Shown piece after piece: positions 40,501-50,331 of a stretch of 64,000 nucleotides of DNA; within the stretch, counting starts at the first letter, position 1; the number at the start of each line of letters is the position of its first letter. This stretch comes from Patagioenas fasciata. Taxonomy: Eukaryota > Chordata > Aves > Columbiformes > Columbidae. A program made the translations under genes and the position numbers. The DNA lies in the NCBI RefSeq assembly GCF_037038585.1, contig NC_092521.1:149076605-149140604 (forward strand), written 5' to 3'. The notes beneath the pieces were generated by a model. It worked only from the letters and a program-made list of their open reading frames with translations. It had not been told where the DNA came from and searched no databases.

Positions 40501-43018
40501 AATGAATATTCAAAATCCATAAAGCAAATTTTATTTCCATTGTTTAGCATAACATAGTCCTCTAATGTCATCGAATGCTCATTTTCTCATTTACTTTCCA
40601 CTATGCATACAGTTTTCAACACTGCAAGCCGCCTCCTCACTGACAAAGAATGCTAGTGTATTTATAGGTGGAGACTTTATTTTTCATAAGTCAAATAAAA
40701 ATTGCAACTTGACGCAATATATCTATTCTCAGCTTTCTTTTTAGTCATGTCTGGTTAACAAACTGACAATTTGTTTTTATTGTTCTCAGCATTGCCCAGA
40801 TAATAGAGCAGCACAGCAGCAACTGATAGCCAGTTCTGCCTCAGGCATCATCAGAAAAATTTGCCAGCCCTCCTAAAATGGGATTCCCTTCCTTGCTGTT
40901 GATGGTTAGTGATGAAAACCAACACAGAAGCAGACTGCTTGTTTCAGAGCTTCTAGCTCAGTTTACCACATCAGCCTTTTTCAAAAGCCATTTGACTTGC
41001 AAATCGTGCTAATTTACTGTGAAGTCACCAGTAACGTATAAGGGTCTGTTGCAGCAGCAGGTCCATATGCAAAACTTTCAAGCATTTTAAACTACGGCAG
41101 TGTCACCCATACAGATTGCATATTTACAGTATTCCATTCCTGGTTTAAAACCACATTTTTGAAGGTAGATGCTTCTGATCAGCTTTAGCTTTGAAATTAA
41201 GCAGCTGACAAGAAAGCACAGGCAATTCCACAATCATGGACTTTTTTTTTAATGCAGTCATTTCACCTTGTTTGGCATCTGGGATCAGTCCCATGTTAGC
41301 AACACTTACGAAAAATTGCACAAGCTTTCCAACTCCTAATTGTATGCAAAAATAGAATTAGCAGGTATTTGCACTGACAATTTTCAGTTGACATAACAAA
41401 TTCATACTGCCTTCCTTCTTTATTCTTTAAATAGATATTGCAGGCTGGTTTATTTTGTGAAATCAGAAATACAAACTTTTCTATAAACTCTATATTTAAT
41501 TCTACTTTAAAAATTTCAGCACAGACTCAACATTCTAAAAGCTACTCCAGGATTAACTTCTCTAGCACACGGCTGCACACCACAAATTATACTGTTGGCA
41601 ACAATATTTTCTTCCTTACACATGTATGCATCCACATGAGTAAGTTCCCATGTGAATCTTTAACTCTTTTGTCCTTCCTCCCAGAGTCTCTCCCTGGGAG
41701 GGAATGGAGCACCCTCCCAGCACCCAGTCCAAGTAAAGCAGTTGCTGACACAGTTCCTCTTACAGGTCAGTTATGTCACCAGTTATTTTATCTCCTCCTC
41801 AGCCTCAGAGGCTGAGACCTGGCTCTCTCAGTTCTGATCATAAGTTGATGGATGCCAAATAGCATCTGTGAAGGTTTGTCAGCAAAATATCTTTAGTGTT
41901 TTCTACGAATGGCTGAACTGAAACATGATGGCATAGAGTATGTTGGACTTCTGTTTGGTTAGTTTTCCCTTCAGTGTCAGTCATGAGAAAGATTAAATCA
42001 GTAAAAGAAAACATATTTCTTCACCTTTAATCATTTGGCAAGCATACAACCCACTGCTGGATTTCCAGCATTTTTGGAGGAAACTGAAGCAATAGGCCAT
42101 TGAGCTGAAATTGCACTACAATAACCAGAGCTGCTCTTCGCTGCTCAATGGAGGTGCAAGTATTTCTGCAGCAGGGGTAGGTACACTAATTAGCTCATCA
42201 GCAAAGCAGCCATTAAGCGAGTTACCTGTGATGAGAAGGAGGGATATGACTGCAGGTTTTGTGTGACTGCACAGCACTGGGGCCTCAGGCTATTTATTTA
42301 CAGCAGTACAGGTGAAGGCAAAGGAACTGACTTGAAGTATTGGTTGTCCATTGCTCTAATGGAAGTTCCTATTTAAATGCTAAGTATTATTAGAAAGAAA
42401 AATAAGAGTTGGCAGGTTTTATACTCTAAATAGTCTTTGCAATGAATTTTTTGTTGAAAAGATACTGAAGAACCATTAATCCAGGCACGGATCCAACTGA
42501 TGGACTGGGATGCAAGCAAAGCTGATAGAAGGGGTCAGTGTTGGGAATAAGAGAAAATGGGCAATCTGGGAATAAATGTGGATGTGCAAGAATCAGGAAA
42601 TTTTTGCTGTCAAAACAGACTTGTTAACTGGAAGGCTGCTGGGCAGTAGGGTTTTTTATTTGTTTTTACTAGTGTATTACTTGCCATTATTTCAAAAGAC
42701 TCAATTATCTACTCAGCATTTTTATTTGGATGCTAACTGCTGCAACATGAAACACTTCCCTAATAATTTGAAGATGTGTTCAAACTCAGTGGGTTAAACT
42801 CCTGTGACTTCAGAGTGCCATAAGAAGTGAATCAATTTTATGGTGGTTATAAAGAGAAATAATGTCTCTGAGGTGCAGGGAAAAGGTATTTCCCCTTTAC
42901 AGTGAATTGACTGAAATCTTTATAAGATGAGCACAAGGCTTCCATATATGTTTTTCATTTGGAAGGAGCACTATTATAAGCAATGCTGTTTTCAAAGCTC
43001 TAAGCTTCTTGTTGATTA
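37557..43018 (-). other. AT-rich, repeat-poor stretch: distal NEBL 3' UTR or downstream flank
   Basis: No CR1, LTR or convincing reading frame is visible here. Several AATAAA sites on the minus strand would allow a long NEBL 3' UTR to end in this block. The lack of mobile elements over more than 5 kb fits a transcribed and constrained tail, but it could equally be plain intergenic DNA. A TAATTAG-containing block near 42190-42235 is noted. Confidence 0.35.
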
Positions 43019-43024
43019 TTTATT
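43019..43024 (-). promoter_or_regulatory. NEBL: Candidate proximal poly(A) signal of NEBL
   Basis: AATAAA on the minus strand, the first after the NEBL stop codon. AT-rich DNA has many chance copies, so use of this site is unproven. Confidence 0.3.
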
Positions 43025-43183
43025 TTTACTTTAAAGGACTTTAAATTGAATTCTGAGTGAGAATGCAGACTGTTACAGCAGTGATAAAGTAATGAACATG
43101 TACTCTTAAAAGATTCTGACTTTTTCTAAAAGGTTAAGATTTTGAGTAAATCATAATAAAGCTCAAAGGACTAGAGACAAAAA
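43019..43183 (-). other. NEBL: Start of the NEBL 3' UTR
   Basis: The bases after the TGA stop on the minus strand must be 3' UTR. The first AATAAA on this strand is at 43019-43024, about 160 bases past the stop, so a short mRNA is possible. Other AATAAA-like sites follow (for example near 42295, 41448, 40676 and 38462). Nebulette transcripts in other vertebrates have long 3' UTRs, so a distal end is as likely; sequence alone does not settle it. Confidence 0.55.
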
Positions 43184-43360
43184 TCAGTTAACAAACTCAA
43201 TATAATTTGCTGGAAGCATTCCTGTTTTCCCAGTTCTCTGAACAGTACCATACATCCAGCCATCATCAATTGGTTGCACATTGATGATATAATCACCATC
43301 CCTGAAGGAAACTTCATCTTCATCTTGAGCGCTGTAGTCATACATAGCTCTGTATGTTCT
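43184..43360 (-). CDS. NEBL: Nebulette, last coding exon: C-terminal SH3 domain and stop
   Basis: This exon encodes 58 residues and a TGA stop at 43184-43186, forming a whole SH3 domain. Seen: the ALYDY-type motif (AMYDY, residues 5-9), the acidic RT loop (QDEDEVSF), the ligand-binding tryptophan in DGWMYGTV, and the MLPANY motif near the end, finishing IEFVN. The splice acceptor is a pyrimidine-rich tract ending caacag just before AGA (Arg); the exon starts in phase 0. Known of the family: nebulin, nebulette and LASP1 end in closely related SH3 domains that bind proline-rich Z-disc and adhesion partners such as zyxin, palladin, alpha-actinin-associated proteins and Xin-repeat proteins. The IEFVN ending and the upstream linker exon favour nebulette/LIM-nebulette over nebulin or LASP1, which as I recall end in VEAI. 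The domain shows no frameshift or missing key residue. Confidence 0.9.
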   Translation of the reverse strand, partial: RTYRAMYDYSAQDEDEVSFRDGDYIINVQPIDDGWMYGTVQRTGKTGMLPANYIEFVN

Positions 43361-46300
43361 CTGTTGAAAGAAAGAAAACACAGCTGTAAAGTCTCAAGAC
43401 AAAACAGAGACAGATTCCTTCTCTTCCTTACACAAAGAAAATTAAAGAGCAAGATAAGGAACACAGGGAGCAAGGTAGAGAGTGAAATCAAAAGTTATCT
43501 GTTGACAACAAATAATACATCTCCATCCTCTCAAATTTTAAATGAATGCAGCCCCTTTTTCTGAGTACCAAAATCATGATTTTTGTGAACCTACATTGTC
43601 CAAAGTCCTCATACAAACAGATTTCAAGCCATTCACTGCCTCTTGAAACTGTTGTTTCATATATTCACCAGTAACAGCTCATTACATCCAGCCATGGCAA
43701 GCTGTGCTTCTGCTTCTTATCTGCATGATTCCCAAATTGCTTCTCCAGTGTCTTCACTACAGATAAGAAACAGTCTTCATCCAGGTCATTAACTTTGCCA
43801 TCTCACTAAATGTTCTTCATTTCATTAGGATTTTACCTCAAATTAAGATTTAGGAATATATTATTATCTAATGAAAAAAAGGCAAACAAGATTTCAAAAA
43901 GTCTGCAAAAATAAGTTTTAGGAATACTCATTTTTTGTATATTCAGATAAAAGATTGATCTAAAGAGAACACGAACTCCCATCATTAGCTAAGCCAAATT
44001 TCTTCTGTCCTCTATAAACCAAGATTTTCATTTTATTTCTAAATAGAGTATTTATTTCCACTAATAACCAATAAAATGCTATCATTTCCTGGAAGCCAAA
44101 GTGGATTTTCAAACTCAAAAGGAATAAGAGTTTCCCTTTGTATCTTACCAGCAGAACAAAACCACCTCATTTTAAAATTCCCAGGAGTACTTTCTTTTCT
44201 TTACCCTGTCTCTCTACAGAAGTCAAGAGCAGTTCAAGCATCATTGATAATATTCAATCTCCCTACCAGCAATTTTCTATATGTCACCATCTCTAGCTGA
44301 ATTTTTCTGGTACAATGATTTAAAGAGATAAGAGGTAAAAACAGTCAATGTTTGAGTTAATGCCTCGTACTATTGACTGAACCTTTGCAGAGACAGCAAA
44401 CTTTGTTCTGCTTCTCAGCTAAACAATACAATTCTGGATTAGTTTTAGTCCAGCTCAAATGTTCTTTTTTGAGATTTTTAAACAAAATTATTTTCAGAAA
44501 GATGGAGATTCTTCCACGCACAGTGAGTAGGCCATTTGTCACATGTTGGAAACACAGGATCATCTAACTTATACAATATATGGCAACTCAGTATTACTGT
44601 TCTCATGCTAAAAATATACTTTTCATCTTGATTCTGACTTTATAATTGGTAAAGCAGATTAAACACTACAGAAAAATCAACTCCTGTTTAAACACTGGAG
44701 ACCACTACCTCTCCTGACAAGCCTACTCTGAACTGTATTTGAGTCTTGCTCTGTAAAATTGTTCTCTGTGGTGCCTTGTAATGTTGCTCCCCTACAGGCT
44801 TTGACCAAGAGTGATTTTTCCACTAGAGGTATGTGGTGTCTTGCTGGATCTTTAATGTTGTCCAAGGAGTAATAAAAGGTGATTTAAAAAATCATCACTG
44901 TTTATGCACTAAATCAAATAAACTAGTTGTGAAGGTTCTATCATCAGCAAAATTCCTTAAAGATTCACAAACCAGAAAACTAGCTGTTGAGAGACACAAA
45001 GGAATGGTCTCTGCCTTGGAGAATCTGTTTGCAACTATTTCAACTAATCTTTCCACTGAGCCTTGAAACTAACTCCCCAAAAAACAGTGAAAAATATGCT
45101 ATTACAAGCTCAGTAGCAGTTAGTCCTTCAAACAATCTATTTCAAAAAAAGGTCCATTTAAGAAAAATTGTAGTAAGTTCACAACTGGCATGAGGCAGAA
45201 AATGGATTTTCCTCTGAGCCCTGCTTATATGTCTCCCTTAAATGGGTAAAGACTGGAGAAAAAGATTAAATGTTTTATTAAACTAACATATAATTGGAAA
45301 AACACAGAGAAGCTTTTGCTCACCCAGAGGATGCTCACTCACCCTTAGAACATCTTGGTATAGGACATACTACTGCTGTCTCCTTTAAGGCAGCTTGACT
45401 ACATCACTGTGGTGGCACAGTTGTGAAGGCAAGCTGGTAATTTCAAACTTTAAAAAAAATTTATTAGAGCCCTAAATGCTGCTAAGAAACCTAAATTTAT
45501 GGCCTTAACACTTAATTAGGTGCTAAATGGCTGTCAGGAGAAATCTCCATAATAATCCTGTTAGCATTTAATGCCTAATTATCACTTCAGAGTGTAGTCT
45601 GGGTTATATAATTGAGAATTACAATGCTTGAAGGACTCAAAGCAGGGATTTTTTAAAATGTATTTTAGTGAACTATTCCTCTGTCAGTAGTGAGTTTAGC
45701 AGGTACTGAGAGCACAAGAAGGTATGAGAAAAGGTTGGGATTTTGTACAACAGTCAAATACCCACTTATCTCCCACCTCCTCAAAGGTCTAACTTGCAGC
45801 TACTGCGTAGACAGAATCGTGAGTCTTGTGCATATGAAGTACTGAAGCCCAGCTTTCATATTCCCAGCTCCCCAGCCAGATGCAAGCTGACAGATGTATA
45901 TTTCCACTTCATCCACCAGTTTATATTTATTCTGTGGAACAGTATCTGCTGCAGCCTCCTTCACATAGAACACCTATCAAGGAAAGTCAACTTGCAACCT
46001 AGGTTTTATTTTCCTGACACTTTTAGTTATCTAAAAGCATGAGAAAACCCTCTGTTATTTTCCAAAGAGACAATCAGCCTTCAGGAGCCTGTTATAAAAC
46101 ATTCTGTACTCTGAGCAACAATTTTATTCAGCCCATTATGCAGAATTGCTCATAGAAAGTGAGCAAAAGTTAAGAATCAAAAAATAATGCAATTTATCTG
46201 GAAGAAAAACCCACCTAAAGCTCATGTTAGGATCATGCCTGATACAAAACATAGCTCAACATTAAATACACCAAAATTTCTATTTTCCAATATAGAAAAT

Positions 46301-48778
46301 TGGTGGACGTGATTATAAAATGAACTTAGGTCTTTTGGTGACCCTGATTTGATACCAATGCAACAAACCAGTTTTACTACAGCAGTGACTCTCCAATTAT
46401 CCCCACCCTGATATAACCCATGGGTTCTTAACTATTCTTACCCTAGAGATGTCGCGGCCAAACTCAGGCACTGATGGGTGACTTTATCACCTTTGTAGCT
46501 TTTAGCTAAATCTCAAAAACTGCTTGTGTTTTGAGATTAGTATGCAGGCTGCGATCTCTTTCCTCCAGTCGCCTCCCCTCCTACTTCCTTCTTTCTTCCC
46601 TCTGCCTCTGCCTGGCTTAGCCAGACAATGCTGCGTCTCTGGCAGTGCTACTCTAAGCCCAGAACCAAAAAGGCAGCTGAAAGCAATGGACCTAACATTG
46701 TGTAAGTTTGTCAGGTCTCCTACAGCATGTCCACACCACATTTTAAAAGCACTCCAAGGCTGCCATCCATTTTCAGTCTGTGAAATCACTCTACCTAAAC
46801 ACATCCCCACGCAGGGTTTTCCCCCAGCACACACTTTGTACCATCTCAATAGCTGTGTGCAACATGCCCAGCACAGGCTGAAGACAGGAAGGTGGAAAGA
46901 CAAAGGAGCAAGCCAGGTTTCTATCTGAATTAGAGATGCCTCTTTTAGAGCAAAATCACCACCTTGGAGGTGATAAGATCACACTCTGTTTTCCTCACTG
47001 GACTGGCAAGATAGTGGTCAGTATAAGACCAGCAGTCCTTGACTTTCTCTCTCTATAAATGTTCGGGGTTTATTATCTTCAAGGAAACCCACCCATTTTT
47101 AACAACAACAATATCTGTTCAAGCTATGATTTTTGCTGTTTCCTTTCTTCCCATGACAAACAGCTATTATCACTTTAAAGAATGTCAAATGACAACAGTT
47201 TCACAAAAGGGGTAAGAATCCTGTTGAAAGGAAACACAGTCAATCCTTTGTTTTTTAAATGCTTTCATTTCATTCCCCTCCTTTTCCTATTACCTGTGCA
47301 TTCCCAGTTCTGGAAAGAAAGGCAAATGATGCTTCTCAAGATGACTGAAATTATATTATTTCAACAGGCAGCCCATCAGGTAAGTCAGTGCTAGACAGAG
47401 ATATTAGGGAAACAGTAGACATCTAGCTGCCCAGGTAGCTGCAAAGACAGCTAAGTGCATTTTTAGATTTGTGGGTATCTCCACTCTCTATATGCTGGAT
47501 TTGAAGGCTCTTATTTTGCTCCGCAGTGACTAGAAAATCTGCAGGCAAAGCCCAGGCTTCAAGGTCTCTCAATTTTTGCCCTTTTGGAAAGTAGCCATCT
47601 CACCAAGTGTATCCAAATAATTTCCCAGGTTATTGGCTCACCCAAAGATGCAGGTATCTGCATCCCAGACTTCCCAGCAAGTTAGTCCCCTCAGCCCCCA
47701 GGAAGTTGAGAAACGGGCAAGCCTGAAAGCACCCAAACCTCCCAGAACATCATGATCTTTACAATACAAAATGCCATGGAGTTTTGATCTCAAAGAAAAA
47801 TACAAGTTTCACCTAATCTTGAAAACAGTTTTTTTTCAGCTCAGCAAGCTCTAAGTTTGGTTCATAATTATCTACTTCATCTCTAAATAAGTGACACAGG
47901 TAGTAAATATAAATCCATTCAAAATAGTTTAAAATTGAAAACTACAAGTAGATATTCTTAAGGTAAAAGGTGACTGGATCTCAACTATGAAATCTGTAGG
48001 CAGTGATATCATTGAAAAAAATACAATAACCATTAAAACTGAACTTTATATATAAAGAATTCAAAAAGAAAAATGAAGCTCAATTTCCTAAAAATCCCAG
48101 CTGAATACGCATTCAGCTCTCCTTCCATGACCAGTGGCTTCTAAATGAAGTATTCACTCCAGCTTTACGTTCCCATCCACCACAATTAAGAACTTAGTGA
48201 CTGTGGCAGTTGCCCAGCAGTATAACTTGATTCAGACCAGGCATGAGTAGGTGCATGACTATTCTGCTGAATTAGAAGGGCACACCAACTTGGAGTCTAA
48301 CCTGTCTTTCTATAAGCGGAGATGAGTAATATAGATAGGCACAAAGCCTGCTGGTACAAAATCAGAAAGTCAAAACATTTTAAACAAATTTAAATGTACA
48401 GAGTGATCTTAAGAGACTGGTAGTTTTCATCCAACACTAGGAGCATGAACTCATCACAGAGCATATCAAAGCTCAGCCTGTGAAATACCGTCAAAGTGTT
48501 CACTATTTGTTTTAAGGAGGTAGAAGATCCAGTTATTTCTCTGCCTTCCAGAGATCATAAATGATTTTTTTTAATGCATTTTTTTTTAAAGCAGTTCTTG
48601 CCACTGCCCTCAGTCACTTAATCTTTTTGATACATGAGGACTATCACTCACATTTAGGACTAGGACAGTCAGTCCAACTACACAAATCAAGGGGACCAAC
48701 TACTCCATACTGAAGAGATTTCACAATAGCTGATCATGTTGCTTACCAAATAAAATTGTTCTTAAATCAAATACTCAC
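43361..48778 (-). other. NEBL: NEBL last intron (5.4 kb, phase 0)
   Basis: This intron joins the linker and SH3 exons. It starts with gtgagt and ends with a pyrimidine tract and ag on the minus strand. I see no CR1, LTR or long microsatellite in it. It contains a homeodomain-like inverted repeat at 45513-45581 and a CpG-bearing stretch at 46451-46460 that is unusual in this CpG-poor DNA. Open frames inside, the longest 134 codons at 46524-46928, have no recognisable family and overlap on both strands, so I treat them as chance. Confidence 0.8.
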
Positions 48779-48894
48779 CAGTCCTGCTGAATGAGGCTGC
48801 GAATGCATGGATCTCATGGATGACATACTGGTCTGGTGCATGTATCCATATCCTTGGGACTGGCTTTGCTGATATGCCCCAGGGAGAACAGGAG
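48779..48894 (-). CDS. NEBL: Nebulette, penultimate coding exon: Ser/Gln/Met-rich linker before SH3
   Basis: This 116-base exon begins after tttctttaacacacag and ends at the strong donor gtgagt. It starts in phase 1 (an upstream G plus CT gives Ala) and ends on a full codon, which fits the phase-0 SH3 exon downstream. It encodes PVLPGAYQQSQSQGYGYMHQ, then a Ser/Met stretch (TSMSSMRSM) and HSQPHSAGL. From memory of nebulette and LIM-nebulette, this linker sits directly before the SH3 domain in both isoforms; the stretch after RSM seems slightly longer here than in mammals. It is probably unstructured and may carry phosphorylation sites (inference). The exon placed before it in full-length nebulette is not found up to 64000. 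Confidence 0.88.
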
Positions 48895-50015
48895 CTGTGT
48901 GTTAAAGAAATACAGACACATTATTTAAGTTTTTTAAAAAAATCCTTATCTAGCATTTTGTAGAAACTATTTGCATTGTAATAACAATTCATCAGTATGA
49001 AACAGTTCAGAATTACTTCCATATACAGCATGAAAGTTTTCATAGGTTAAATTACACATAAATCTAACCAAAACTATAGCAATATATCCACAAACACTAT
49101 CAAGGTTAGTTGGAAGGAAAAGCTCAACATACCTTAAGAAGTTGGGCCATTAAAAAGGCATAAAAAAGCTTGAGACACCACTGATTCAATTTTGATAGTC
49201 ACAGATGACACACTAAATATCATATGCAACAAACTACCATTTTTCAAATAAAGACTGATGAAAAAAGCTATGTACTAACACAGTTTTGAAATGTTTCAGT
49301 AGAAATTCTCTGCAATCAACTCTTAACTCATTGCAACCTAACTCTTATTTATTCGTCTATGAACAAAGAAGGACTGTGATTCACAAGAAGAGACGGAAAT
49401 GTAAAAAACATGAGCCCACAGTTGAGTTTCTTAGTTTATTCTGATTCCATCAACATTCTTAGCCAAACAGAGACCAACAGTTAATGAAATCTTTCAAAGT
49501 CCATCTCTTTCATCTCTTTCGTCCTGTTACCACACAATTGTTACATCTCTTTCACATATATTTTATTTGCATTATTTTAACAATTACATTATTTTAACAA
49601 TTCCACAGTCTGATCATTAATATGTTGACATTTATTATACCAAGAGCTGTTGAAAGAGTTAATACAATCAACAAGGACTCCACTATTGCTCACTAGGAAA
49701 GCATTGATAAACCTTCTATAGCTGTTTAAACATCCTATTTTGGCAACAGACTGAATCAGAATGTGCTAAAAATATGTTTGATCAAAAATCTGTGAGAAAC
49801 AAGCACACCCTAGGTGACTAGCCACTATTTTCCCAGCAAGCTCAAGAAGCATTTTTAAAGCAAAATTAAGAGACTGAAGTGCTTTTCAAAATCTAACAAT
49901 TAAAAGTTTAGTCACTACATATCTGTGCATGTTTTGCATGACTCTTATGCACTCTGAGAATAAAGATTTCTGGCTTGTATGGAGGTTATTAGCCCATTTC
50001 CCATTTATTTACTAG

Positions 50016-50331
50016 AATTTTACTAGTTCAACTGGAAATTCATTTAGCTACAATGAAAAGAAAATGCTCTTCTGTTGATACTTCAAGTGGTCCATTTATC
50101 CAGTATTCTAACTCCTCTGAGAAAAGCTGTCTTTTCCCACAGGAGATGGAGCCCATGCAGTCCATGAGTCAAAAATCTTCCAACATGGAATCAATCAGTA
50201 GCCCGATACTTTCTGAGATACATCTCATGGGTTTGCTAGGAAGTGAAGAACTACTTCTGGAACAGCCACCACAGACAGATTCAAAAAGGAGAAAAGCTAA
50301 TGTAGGATTTAATGAGGCTCACAATGTATAG
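50016..50331 (+). CDS. Candidate unannotated exon or small ORF, antisense in a NEBL intron
   Basis: From an ATG at 50053 an open frame runs 92 codons to TAG at 50329-50331; the frame is open back to a TAG at 49990. The product is hydrophilic and rich in Ser, Glu, Gln and Met (EMEPMQSMSQKSSNMESISS), with a basic patch (SKRRK) near the end. That composition is unlike the Phe/Leu/Ile/Tyr-rich products of chance frames in this AT-rich DNA. A possible acceptor (tatttactag) precedes 50016, and AATAAA occurs at 50464-50469, about 130 bases past the stop, so it could be a terminal exon. I recognise no family. A chance ORF is a live alternative. Human C10orf113 lies in the NEBL locus, but I cannot test orthology. 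Confidence 0.3.

Noticed and set aside
43171..43491. 106-codon minus-strand frame over the NEBL SH3 exon
   Set aside because: Wrong frame; the SH3 domain is read in the other minus-strand frame with a proper splice acceptor.
46502..46928. Overlapping 133- and 134-codon frames on both strands
   Set aside because: They are mirror frames over a GC-richer patch inside the NEBL intron, with no family match and no splice sites.
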